NCBI GenBank assembly: GCA_907165275.2
Contig: OU015675.1
Coordinates: 513,501-577,500 of the forward strand
Origin: Zygaena filipendulae
Lineage: Eukaryota > Arthropoda > Insecta > Lepidoptera > Zygaenidae
Direction: 5' to 3'
DNA: 64,000 nucleotides
Shown: piece by piece, positions 45,126 through 54,117 of the stretch
Layout of the letters: each line of letters opens with the position of its first letter
Numbering within the stretch: the first letter of the stretch is position 1
Program-made: the position numbers and the translations under genes
The notes under the pieces: generated by a model
Told to the model about the DNA's origin: nothing
The model's database searches: none
Seen by the model: the letters and a program-made list of their open reading frames with translations, nothing else

Positions 45126-45348
45126 AGTGAAAACGAAAGTTTTCATCAATATCATTATTGTTACTTATACATTTAAAACATAATTATGCTTAATCATATC
45201 ATACTAATCATCTTACTTTTCTGATAGTTACAATATCATAAAATCATTACATAAGACATCAAATTACAAAATACAAAACCGATAAAAACATTAAAACATT
45301 AATGTTGTATAAACTAACTAAACGCTTATTTGATTCCATTGTTAATAA

Positions 45349-47322
45349 TTATGACACCTTCAATTGAGCTATTCTACTACTGCGTCTCAATGGTGTTGCT
45401 GTAGTAACAGTATCATTTAAACTTGAACTAGGGATATCACTCATTTCAATATCTACTCTTTCTGGACTATTGACTTTCAAAGTTACACAATTGGTTATCC
45501 TAGCACAACAAGTTTTACTATCTTCCAAGGCTAGCGTTCGTCCTCGTGACGTACAGAAAAATTTTCGTTTTAACAAATATTTACCAAGTCTATACAAAAT
45601 GTAAAAACTTATTACCTTAATTACAGACATAAATATGTAAATAAAATAGTAATTACCAACGACCTTGTTAAATAGATTATTGTTTTGCATCTCATCAATA
45701 ATACTGTTAATTTTATCTATCTTATGGCTTGCCACATTTAAATCTTCTAAATCTAGATGCACTCCATTCAATGGGATGAAATTTATTTTATGTTCAAATG
45801 TTTTATTTTTTAATTTCTTACAACATTCGTCGTTTGTTATATCAAAGTCTGGTAGTAATGATAAATGGTTAGAAGTTATATCACTATTTGAAGATTGTAA
45901 AATTACATTAGGTGTATAAAATTTACAATTTTTATCTAATTTTAATAAACCTGTATTCGAGATTTCGATATCATGTGGTTCTTCATTTTTACAATTAATT
46001 GTAGCTAAGATTCTTCTTGGAGTTACAAATAACCATTGATTTTTATTATACATATTAAACCATAATTCGTTTTGTATTGAAGTGATTCTAGTGTCACATG
46101 TTGAAGGTATTTGATAATTATTTCCTAATAAAAGATCAGTTTCACAGCTCGTCTTTGCATGTACAGAGTATAAAGGTTGACTTATCTTACAAATAAACTT
46201 ATTATTAATTAACCTTTTGCATTCATTTATATTATCTAGCGAGGCATAATGAATCTTATTACTTGACAGTAATAAATATTTCTCCGTAGGTAAAATAAAA
46301 AGAAATGTATTATTTTTATTTAATATCGGAACAGGTACTAAGTTATATAAATCATACGTTTGCTGAGTTATCAAAGGTGTTTTAATTACGAATACTATTT
46401 TATTATTCATATAATATGTTACTAAATCAACTAAACCTAATAATTCAGAGATATTGTCATTACTTAAATCTGTTGGGTATTTAGTATTCGATGGTAAGTT
46501 TGGTAACGTCTTTTTAATTTCTGACAGATATTGATCAGGGGTAATTATAACGGGATGTAAGACATTATTTTTCGAAAACATTACAGCATTTATAATGACT
46601 GAAATTTCGTTATTCAACTCTGACGTTACGAGAGTAAGGAATGAAAGGTGATCGTCTAAGTCTTGCTTCATATTTATGTTGAATATTTTATTATTAACAT
46701 CTTTAGTATAGTTTGAAAGTATATCAAGATTTTTATTAAAAATTGCTTCATTTTTCTGAAGATTCGTTACCGAATTGTTAAAATTTGTAATTGTTGATTT
46801 AACTATTTGCGTTTGCGACTTTAATAATTCAATAATTGTATTTTCATCCTTTGAAATATTATTTATAGCATGATCATATTTTTCAGCATCTTCGGCGTCC
46901 ATGGTTCCAAACAGAACCTTCATCAGAGAACCTATACCATCAATATAAGAACGTTTAGATCTATTCAATATTTTAACACTATTTTGACCGGTAATTTCCT
47001 TGAAAATAATCTCTTGATTTTTTAGTTGAGGAAAGAGTTGTTCTAACACAGTCAGTGAAGTTTGACATAATGAAAATGTGTCAAAAGTAACATCTTTACA
47101 AAGGGTCTTAGTTTCTAGCAACGTAGTTTCTATCAAATCTATCTTTTTATGAACACTCGATACATCTAAATATGTAATTAAATTCCATTCACTATCAAAA
47201 TTATGAACAGTACCTATATGTTCGTAGTAAAGACCTGTCTTATCTAACTTACTAATACTATATAAGCTGGCTGCGACTACTTGAAGAAGCGCAACTGCTA
47301 ACAGCAAGATTTTGAAGTTCAT
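45349..47322 (-). CDS. env: envelope glycoprotein, baculovirus-F-like (errantivirus env)
   Basis: A 657-residue class I-like fusion glycoprotein that would mediate membrane fusion and cell-to-cell spread of the retrovirus. Visible parts: a hydrophobic signal peptide (about 4-19), a furin-type RSKR site at 121-124, a Gly-rich fusion-peptide-like segment just after it (about 129-145), a long helical heptad-like region (about 150-250), several N-x-S/T glycosylation sites, a membrane anchor at about 558-578 and a basic cytoplasmic tail of about 75 residues. The RSKR plus following hydrophobic segment and overall length match the Baculo_F family used by gypsy-type errantiviruses. Its ATG overlaps the integrase stop in an ATGA (47319-47322). 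In known errantiviruses env is read from a spliced mRNA. No disruption is seen. Confidence 0.92.
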   Translation of the reverse strand: MNFKILLLAVALLQVVAASLYSISKLDKTGLYYEHIGTVHNFDSEWNLITYLDVSSVHKKIDLIETTLLETKTLCKDVTFDTFSLCQTSLTVLEQLFPQLKNQEIIFKEITGQNSVKILNRSKRSYIDGIGSLMKVLFGTMDAEDAEKYDHAINNISKDENTIIELLKSQTQIVKSTITNFNNSVTNLQKNEAIFNKNLDILSNYTKDVNNKIFNINMKQDLDDHLSFLTLVTSELNNEISVIINAVMFSKNNVLHPVIITPDQYLSEIKKTLPNLPSNTKYPTDLSNDNISELLGLVDLVTYYMNNKIVFVIKTPLITQQTYDLYNLVPVPILNKNNTFLFILPTEKYLLLSSNKIHYASLDNINECKRLINNKFICKISQPLYSVHAKTSCETDLLLGNNYQIPSTCDTRITSIQNELWFNMYNKNQWLFVTPRRILATINCKNEEPHDIEISNTGLLKLDKNCKFYTPNVILQSSNSDITSNHLSLLPDFDITNDECCKKLKNKTFEHKINFIPLNGVHLDLEDLNVASHKIDKINSIIDEMQNNNLFNKVVGNYYFIYIFMSVIKVISFYILYRLGKYLLKRKFFCTSRGRTLALEDSKTCCARITNCVTLKVNSPERVDIEMSDIPSSSLNDTVTTATPLRRSSRIAQLKVS

Positions 47323-48884
47323 CCTGAAACAAACGCATGTTTCAGTCGGTTTGTATGAACACGCATTTTCTTATTTTTCACTTGTAAAGTGACGTTAACT
47401 TTAGAATTGATTGCTATAATGTCGTAAGGACCTAACCAGTATTTTGCTAACTTTTTCGTCTTTCCTAACCGAACTTGTTCGTTGCTTAAATATACCTTAT
47501 CTCCTATTTTAAATTCTATGTACCTAGATTTCTTGTCATATAATCTTTTATTTGTTTCCTTTGAATCAATAATATTTTTTCTAGCTAATTCACGCGATTT
47601 CCTTAATTTTAATAATAAATCATCTACATAATTATCGTAAGAATACTTGAATTCTGTTTCTTTAGTAATTGAACTAGGTAAACATGCTTTGAAACCAAAT
47701 ATAAGTTCAAATGGGGTATAACGTGTTGTACTATGCACGTTAGTATTGTATGAAAACATTGCGAAGTCTATCCAACGATCCCAATTATTTTGATCTTCGT
47801 TAACGTAATGTTTAAGATAGTCTGCTAGTGTACTATGACTTCTTTCTAAAGCTCCATTGGACTGAGGGTGATACGCACTTGTATTAATTTTCTTCATTTT
47901 AAATAATTTCGATATTTCTTTTATTAAATTTGACATAAAATCTGCACCTTGGTCTGTGAGTACTACTTCGGGTATACCAAATTTACAAATAAAATTTCTG
48001 ACAAAACAGTCAGCTATTGTTTCCGCATCGTGTTTAGGTAATGGATATGCTTGTGAAAATTTAGTTAGATCGTCTTGCAAAGTCAAGATATATTTATTAC
48101 CATTTTCTGTTAAGGGCAATGGACCTACAATGTCTAAACAAACTTTTTCAAACGCATTTGTTGCTGTAGTTGTTATTTCCATGGGTTGTTTAGTTTTCTT
48201 TCTATTTAATTTATTTTCTTGGCACGACTTACATTTTTTTATAAATTCAGCGATGTCTTGTTTCATGGTTTTCCAGTAGTAATTAGACTTAATTTTCTTA
48301 TAAGTTTTATGAAATCCTGTATGACCTGAGATTGGGTTTGTGTGACACTCATCTAATATTTTTACGATATCTTCCTCTTTTGGAGTGACAACCGTATTGT
48401 GATAAACTTTAATTAATATTTTAGTATCCTTAAATAAAAATCTCAGTATAGTTCTAATTTTATGCCATTTTAAGTTGAGCAATGGTTTTAAGTTTTCCAA
48501 ACAAAATTCTGTGATATTTTCTTTTATTAATCGGTCTCTTAAATTCTTTAAAACATTAAAAATATCTTCATAAGAAACTTTTTCCCAATTATTAACCCTA
48601 GTAAACGCGAAAAATGTTAATTTATTATTACTTCCTCTAGATGCTAATATATCATATAACTTGGCGTTCCGTGCTTTTAATTCTGATATACTATTTTCAT
48701 ATAGTTTTAATTGTTCCTCGTTAATGGGATCTAAATCGCATGATGTAAAAATTACTTTGTTACAGTTAGATGGGGGAATACCTCTATGTTCTTCTAAGTT
48801 TTTAGTTAGAATCGGGCGTCTTTTAATTTCTTCTAAGAAGGATGAGTAACTTTCGTGTTTTCTTGTTAAAATATTTATTTTCAC
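47319..48884 (-). CDS. pol: integrase part of Pol, separated by an in-frame TGA
   Basis: The integrase inserts the viral DNA into the host genome. This frame of 521 codons follows the RNase H part in the same reading frame; the codon before it is TGA (48885-48887) and its first codon is GTG, so it has no ATG of its own at the junction. Domains: the H-H-C-C zinc-binding module (H181, H188, C218, C221), then the catalytic core D251 (CLDIVGPL), D311 (LTDQGADF) and E347 (NGALERSH). There are exactly 35 residues between the last two (DD35E). A C-terminal region follows with a GPY/F-type motif (WLGPYDII, about 483-490). All catalytic residues are present. Production needs stop readthrough or a copy without the TGA. 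Confidence 0.93.
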   Translation of the reverse strand: MKINILTRKHESYSSFLEEIKRRPILTKNLEEHRGIPPSNCNKVIFTSCDLDPINEEQLKLYENSISELKARNAKLYDILASRGSNNKLTFFAFTRVNNWEKVSYEDIFNVLKNLRDRLIKENITEFCLENLKPLLNLKWHKIRTILRFLFKDTKILIKVYHNTVVTPKEEDIVKILDECHTNPISGHTGFHKTYKKIKSNYYWKTMKQDIAEFIKKCKSCQENKLNRKKTKQPMEITTTATNAFEKVCLDIVGPLPLTENGNKYILTLQDDLTKFSQAYPLPKHDAETIADCFVRNFICKFGIPEVVLTDQGADFMSNLIKEISKLFKMKKINTSAYHPQSNGALERSHSTLADYLKHYVNEDQNNWDRWIDFAMFSYNTNVHSTTRYTPFELIFGFKACLPSSITKETEFKYSYDNYVDDLLLKLRKSRELARKNIIDSKETNKRLYDKKSRYIEFKIGDKVYLSNEQVRLGKTKKLAKYWLGPYDIIAINSKVNVTLQVKNKKMRVHTNRLKHAFVSG

Positions 48885-51248
48885 TCATTTTATTACATAT
48901 TTATTACGACTCAATGCATCTGCGTTATTATTTAATTTTCCTTTTTTATATATTATCTTATAATCGTATTCTTCTAATAACAGTCTCCATCTGACCAATC
49001 TCGATCCTGGGTCTTTAACGTTAAATAGCCATTCCAGTGGCTTATGGTCTGTGACAATCGTAAACTGTCGACCATATAAATAGGGTCTGAAATGTTTAAC
49101 TGACCAAACTATTGCTAGCAATTCTTTTTCTGTTGTTGAGTAATTAACTTCCGCTTTGTTTAGTGTTCTACTCGCGTAGGCTATAGGGAGATCGGAATCT
49201 GTACAGTTCTGTGATAAAACACTACCTACAGCGTAATTACTTGCATCAGTTGTTAGTATAAAAGGTTTGCTGAAATCCGGATATTGTAGAATGGGCTTTT
49301 GACATAATTTTAATTTTAATGTTTCAAATGAATCTTGTTGTAAACTAGTCCAAATAAAAGGTATGTCTTTCTTAAGAAGCTTTGTTAAGGGTTGTGTTAA
49401 TTTGCTAAAGTTTCCGATAAATCTTCTATAGTAACCTGCCAAACCTAAGAAACTTTTAATATCTTTTTCATTTTTAGGTATAGGGAAATTCTTTACTGCT
49501 TCTATCTTTTTTGGGTCTGGTTCAACTCCATTTTGAGTGATTAAGTGTCCTAAATACATAACTTCTCTTTTTAAAAACTCGCACTTATCTGGTTGTAACT
49601 TTAATTTATTTTTCGATAGTCTTTCAAATATTTCTTTTAATTTATTATTGTGATCTTCTAATGAATTACCATAAACAACTATGTCATCTAAATAAACAAA
49701 ACACTTTAAACCTTGTAAACCTACTAAAACATTATTCATTAACCTTTGAAAGGTACTTGGAGCATTCTTAAGACCGAATGGCATTCGCGTGAATTCGTAG
49801 TGACCTAACGGTACACTAAACGCTGTTTTAGCTTGATCTCTCGGGTGCATTTTAATTTGATGAAATCCAGATGCTAGATCTAATGTAGTAAAATATTTAC
49901 TATGTCCTAACTGATCTAAAATATCATTTATTTGGGGCAAGGGATAAACATCTCCTATACTGTTGTCATTTAATTTTCTAAAATCTATCACGAGTCTCCA
50001 TTTCTTTTTACCAGACGCATCTTCTTTTTTGGGGACAATCCATACTGGTGAGTTCCAGGGACTATTGGAAGGTTTAATAATGTTATCTTTTAATAATTTA
50101 TTTACTTGGTCATGAACTTCTTCTTTTAGAGCTTCTGGGTATCTATACGATTTAGTGTTAATTGGACGTTCATTTTCAAGGGGTATCTCGTGCATGACAA
50201 TATCTGTGGCGGTTAGACTATCGCCTTCTAAATGGAAAATATGATTATATTCTTTACATAATTTTACTAATGATTCTTTTTCTTCTTTGTTTAAATGGTC
50301 AATTCTCAATGTTTGTTCTATTTTGTCTAAACGACTACTATCGTAATTACAATTATTATTTTGTTTATCAACTTTCATTATTCTACTGTCGCTTTGGTCT
50401 TTGTTAGTTATAGACTCTAAATGGACCTTAATTTTGTTTATTTTTATCATCTCATCAGTGGTGTTTAAACAAGCTGTTAACGCATAACTATTATTTACCT
50501 TGACAATGCTGGGACATAGATAACAACCTTTTGTTATCTCTATTTTCTCGGGAATTATTCCTTCATTTAAATCTTTATTTATTATATTAACTGATATTAT
50601 TTTTTCACATCTTGGCTCAATATAAATAAACTCATTTTCAATATTATTATTCTCACACATATTTTTCATTATATTATTTTCATTTATTTTTTCAATTTCA
50701 GTATTCTCACTATTATTTCCATTTCTCATACTTCTGGGGTTATTTATTATGCTTTCAGTTTTCATATTATCGAATAAAATATCATCACAATATATCGCCT
50801 CATTATTATTACATTCTAAACTCGCAATTATATCATTATTCTTTTTTTCGTCTCTGTATATCATTTTTATAAGGGTACCTAATAATTCAATTTCTCCCTT
50901 TTGGAGATTAATAATAGCGTTCATCGTTTGGAGAAAGTCGCTACCAATTACTCCGTCGCTTTCGATAGGAAAGTTATCAGGTACTATCGAGACAGTATGA
51001 ATAACCGTATTTGTTCCTATTTGAAATGAAACGCAAGTATACCCCGTTGTCTCCGTTGGCGACGCATCTTTATCTATTCCTCGTAATTTAAAAATCTTAT
51101 CTTTATACACTAATGAGTTTTCGTTTAACGCGCTTTCTTTAATTAATGTTATTTCTGCTCCTGTATCTATTAAAAATGTGCTTATGTTATCGTTAAATTG
51201 TTTGGACATTAATTCAACATAAAGAGATATTTTTGTGTTTACTATCAT
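48885..51248 (-). CDS. pol: Pol: protease, reverse transcriptase, RNase H
   Basis: This part matures the Gag-Pol polyprotein and makes proviral DNA. The first Met is at 51248, but the frame is open upstream to the slip site at 51311, so the natural product is probably a Gag-Pol fusion. Domains: aspartic protease with DTGA at 28-31 and a conserved VIGSDF turn at 100-105; an Asn-rich linker (about 130-300); reverse transcriptase with WRLVIDFRKLN (417-427), LDLASGF (456-462), MPFGLKNAPSTF (489-500) and catalytic YLDD (519-522); a connection segment; and RNase H with D668 (TTDAS), E707 (TEKEL) and D734 (TDHKPL). Every catalytic residue I can check is present. It ends at TGA (48885-48887), immediately followed in frame by the integrase. 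Confidence 0.95.
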   Translation of the reverse strand: MIVNTKISLYVELMSKQFNDNISTFLIDTGAEITLIKESALNENSLVYKDKIFKLRGIDKDASPTETTGYTCVSFQIGTNTVIHTVSIVPDNFPIESDGVIGSDFLQTMNAIINLQKGEIELLGTLIKMIYRDEKKNNDIIASLECNNNEAIYCDDILFDNMKTESIINNPRSMRNGNNSENTEIEKINENNIMKNMCENNNIENEFIYIEPRCEKIISVNIINKDLNEGIIPEKIEITKGCYLCPSIVKVNNSYALTACLNTTDEMIKINKIKVHLESITNKDQSDSRIMKVDKQNNNCNYDSSRLDKIEQTLRIDHLNKEEKESLVKLCKEYNHIFHLEGDSLTATDIVMHEIPLENERPINTKSYRYPEALKEEVHDQVNKLLKDNIIKPSNSPWNSPVWIVPKKEDASGKKKWRLVIDFRKLNDNSIGDVYPLPQINDILDQLGHSKYFTTLDLASGFHQIKMHPRDQAKTAFSVPLGHYEFTRMPFGLKNAPSTFQRLMNNVLVGLQGLKCFVYLDDIVVYGNSLEDHNNKLKEIFERLSKNKLKLQPDKCEFLKREVMYLGHLITQNGVEPDPKKIEAVKNFPIPKNEKDIKSFLGLAGYYRRFIGNFSKLTQPLTKLLKKDIPFIWTSLQQDSFETLKLKLCQKPILQYPDFSKPFILTTDASNYAVGSVLSQNCTDSDLPIAYASRTLNKAEVNYSTTEKELLAIVWSVKHFRPYLYGRQFTIVTDHKPLEWLFNVKDPGSRLVRWRLLLEEYDYKIIYKKGKLNNNADALSRNKYVIK

Positions 51249-51253
51249 AATTC

Positions 51254-51311
51254 GGCCTCCATCACAAAAGTCCTTGGGGCGGCCTACTTCCTTGGACTGT
51301 TGGGGTTTAAA
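51254..51311 (-). promoter_or_regulatory. -1 ribosomal frameshift signal between gag and pol
   Basis: The heptamer TTTAAAC (51311-51305) lies in the gag frame as T_TTA_AAC, the X_XXY_YYZ form used by many retroviruses and coronaviruses. The pol frame has a TAA directly before the heptamer (51314-51312), and gag ends 19 nt beyond it (TAG, 51286-51284), so the frames overlap by only 28 nt around the slip site. Six nucleotides downstream AGTCC (51298-51294) can pair with GGACT (51273-51269). GGCCGCC in that loop (51284-51278) can pair with GGAGGCC further on (51260-51254, one mismatch), which together would form an H-type pseudoknot. Confidence 0.8.
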
Positions 51312-52264
51312 TTACCGCTCATATTTTCTCTATTATTATGTGAGTTTGCATAATTATTTGGATTATTCTGCGAAGGTGAATTCGTATTATTATTATACAT
51401 TCTATTATGAGTAAATCTATTATTGCTGTTAGGGAATCGACTTCTATAATTATTATTGTTAGGTCTATAATTGCTTGCTGATGGACCATTATAATGATTA
51501 AATTGATTACTACGGCAATCTCGGCTATAATGTCCTTTTTTGTTACATTTAAAACATGTAATAACGTTATTATTAGGTTGAATAACTCGAATATTTGGGT
51601 TAAATCTGCACTGAAAGGCTAAATGTCCTATTTTATTACAATTAGTACATCTTTTAACGTGGGGAAAATGTCTTTGATTCATTTCCGCTCTAGACATTAT
51701 TTCTTGTTCTTCAGAAATGGCGATTGATATAGCTTCCTCGAATGTGTTCGGTTTTTGGGACTTTAATAAAATGTGTAATTGTGGTATAAGACCACTAATA
51801 AAAATATTTAATGATTGGCTTTTTAAGAGATCTATATTGGCTTCGCGAGCCTCTTTACTGAGTTTGGGGTCTAACGATTTAATTAATTTAATATAGCAAT
51901 TTTCGACTCTGTTTGAATAGTTTAAGACGGACTCGTTATGTCTTTGTCTACACGAATTTAGTTCCATCTGCCATTGTGCAAATGTTCTTTTTTCTGAATA
52001 ATTTTCTAAAAGGTGAATTTTTAATTCCTCCCAATTATTAAACGACCTATTTAACAAAGTTGACCTAATGTTTCCTTCTATTTTAGATAATACTACAGAT
52101 ACGAAAGCTGAACTAAAAATTGGATTTATTAATGCGCTTGCGTTGTTACAATTATCGATGAAAACATGAAGATTGGATTTATTTCCGTCATATTTATTTA
52201 GCATACGCTCGGCGAGATTAATATCAATGAATGCATTTGGGGGTTTCGTTTCGTCTAAAGGCAT
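51284..52264 (-). CDS. gag: Gag capsid/nucleocapsid protein
   Basis: Gag forms the virus particle and packages RNA. The 326-residue frame starts at the ATG 52264. Residues about 15-190 are a helical retrotransposon-gag type capsid region (conserved block WQMELNSCRQRHNESVLNYS at about 98-117). Two CCHC zinc knuckles follow at 206-219 (CTNCNKIGHLAFQC) and 237-250 (CFKCNKKGHYSRDC), then an Asn/Arg-rich tail to 326. The pol reading frame is reached near the C terminus by -1 frameshift at codons 319-320. Two zinc knuckles are ordinary for Ty3-like gag, but the classical gypsy errantivirus Gag lacks them as far as I recall. No damage seen. Confidence 0.93.
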   Translation of the reverse strand: MPLDETKPPNAFIDINLAERMLNKYDGNKSNLHVFIDNCNNASALINPIFSSAFVSVVLSKIEGNIRSTLLNRSFNNWEELKIHLLENYSEKRTFAQWQMELNSCRQRHNESVLNYSNRVENCYIKLIKSLDPKLSKEAREANIDLLKSQSLNIFISGLIPQLHILLKSQKPNTFEEAISIAISEEQEIMSRAEMNQRHFPHVKRCTNCNKIGHLAFQCRFNPNIRVIQPNNNVITCFKCNKKGHYSRDCRSNQFNHYNGPSASNYRPNNNNYRSRFPNSNNRFTHNRMYNNNTNSPSQNNPNNYANSHNNRENMSGNLNPNSPRK

Positions 52265-52689
52265 CTTAATATAATATATTTTGTCTTTTTCTAAATTATT
52301 ATACCTATACGTAGAGTAAAAAAATAATCACTTATTCACTTTATGAAGTATTCACTTACGTGGACTTTCTTTGGGGTATTCTTATAACACACAGTTGGCT
52401 GCTGGGGAGAAGGGGACGTTTTTCTGGTTGAGTTCCTTGAAGACCTGCCGGTGGTGCCTCGAAAGACACGATGATCTGCTGCTACTCTGATGTCTGCTGC
52501 TGTCTTTTTGCCTCTGCTTGGCTGCACTCTTCAGCACTTCTTTGTTAATACGTTGATCAGTTGTTTTGATATGTCTCGAGAGACGACTTACGAATAAGTT
52601 TTTTATCGAAATTTCTGAATTCTCGTACTAAGGCTATCACGCTGACGCGCTCGTTTGCCTTTTGTCTTGTGGATGATTTCAATCCACCA
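52265..52689 (-). other. retroviral leader between primer site and gag
   Basis: A 425-nt leader that probably carries the packaging signal and a splice donor for env mRNA. Short open frames here (for example 52336-52527) do not resemble proteins. Confidence 0.6.
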
Positions 52690-52707
52690 ATCTCACTTCT
52701 GACACCA
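52690..52707 (-). promoter_or_regulatory. primer binding site
   Basis: TGGTGTCAGAAGTGAGAT starts three bases inside the 5' LTR on the minus strand. It is complementary to a tRNA 3' end of the form ...CTTCTGACACCA, which fits an insect tRNA-Leu; the tRNA identity is from memory. Confidence 0.75.
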
Positions 52708-52710
52708 ATT

Positions 52711-53383
52711 TGTTGTGTGCCGACGTGCCGGTAGTCAGAGAGGAGTGAAGACACAATTGATACAACAGACACAGGATTTTATATAGAGTTTATATTATGA
52801 ACCAGATACTAGGTTATAATAACTACAATATAAAATATAGAATAACTTACGCGAGATCAACTTTATACGCGGGGGGTGTCACTATGACTCGTGTTGCGTG
52901 GTTGAAGGTGGGTAACTAACTGACTACTCCAAACTTCCCTCGCACTAAGCACGACTCTCAAAATAATGAACTACACATTTACAAAAAGGTCTTATAACAA
53001 AGGTACTGGAACGTTACATAAAAACAATAGAAACAAAACATCTTTCACTCCAAGGAGCGGTACAGCAAAGGGTGCTGCGTGCAGATGTTACTAACGATAG
53101 GTAATTAACTAGCTATTGCTGTTTGTGCTACACAATGAACCTTAATAAACCTTTGTCTCATCTAGGTCCTAAAACTGATAAAACCTTTTCTAAAAAAAAT
53201 ACAAGATTCATACTGTAAAACCAATAACACAAAGTGAATGAAAACAATGAGAAGAAACTTAGATAATAGCTTAATGTTACCGAACGTGAGAACAATGACG
53301 CTTTACAGAATTGAAAAAGAAATATTTAAAGAAATGTTTACTAATAAAATTTAACATGGCAACAGACCCCACAGTACATTACA
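52711..53383 (-). repeat. 5' LTR of the retrovirus
   Basis: 673 bp, matching the 3' LTR throughout as far as I compared. It should hold the promoter for the genomic RNA. Confidence 0.95.
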
Positions 53384-53387
53384 TAAT

Positions 53388-54115
53388 ATCAGAGTAAATT
53401 GGTAGCGATTTACAATGGGCGAAAACCCACTGCATGCAACAACAATTTTCTGTCCTTGGCAGCTGCTGCGGGAACTCCGTAAAACCTGTTTTTGGCTGAC
53501 GTCAAGCTGACGTCTTCTACCTATAAACTATCTACAGTTGCATATTATTAGGTCAAGCAGTTTTCGAGATGTCGTTTTTAGTCAGACAGATCATACCTTG
53601 ATGTACCCATTTTTGTGCCCATTTTTTTATTTTATTTTTTTACAACTTCAACTATAGATGAGCCTCTGAAAGATGAACGTTTCACGTAATCGAACCGCGC
53701 TGGAAAGAGACAAAATACATGCAACAAAGCGAGAGAGAAGCAGAAAATCGCTAACCGGTTAGAAAGAGACGGTTAGTGCTGTATTGCCTGAACGACGAGA
53801 GAGACAGAGTTATATGAATCATCTGGGGAATGCTTTCAGGACTAATGTATGAGTCACGGGGACGCTGGTTCCTGGAAGATCCTGTTATGAATGGATTTCA
53901 CGTCGTAGTAAAATACAATATACAGAGTCTGTATAGTGAAAAAGTTAGTACTAACGGTTTGGTGAGTCATCGTTGAGTTGTGGCGTTTTTCAGGAGAAAG
54001 TTAAAATTCCCTTTTTTGTTATAGTCCTAACAGTTAGCGATAGCTCGGGACGTAAATTTCAGGATTAAAGCGGGATCTCTTTGGTAGGTAGCTAGTATAA
54101 ATAAGATACTATGGG
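53388..54115. other. unassigned stretch between retrovirus and satellite
   Basis: About 730 bp; no gene or element recognised. Confidence 0.5.
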
Positions 54116-54117
54116 CG

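Larger units (their letters stand above)
44438..53383 (-). mobile_element. endogenous retrovirus, Ty3/gypsy errantivirus type, near intact
   Basis: An 8.95-kb proviral insertion on the minus strand. Order in transcription: 5' LTR (53383-52711), primer site, gag, pol, env, polypurine tract, 3' LTR (45110-44438). TAAT flanks both ends (44434-44437 and 53384-53387), a 4-bp target duplication usual for gypsy-group integrases. The two 673-bp LTRs look identical, which means a recent insertion. All frames are open except for one TGA inside pol. The envelope gene classes it with insect errantiviruses, whose env was acquired from a baculovirus-F-like gene. Confidence 0.95.

Noticed and set aside
47956..48279. 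107-codon plus-strand open frame opposite the integrase
   Set aside because: Shadow of the integrase coding strand.
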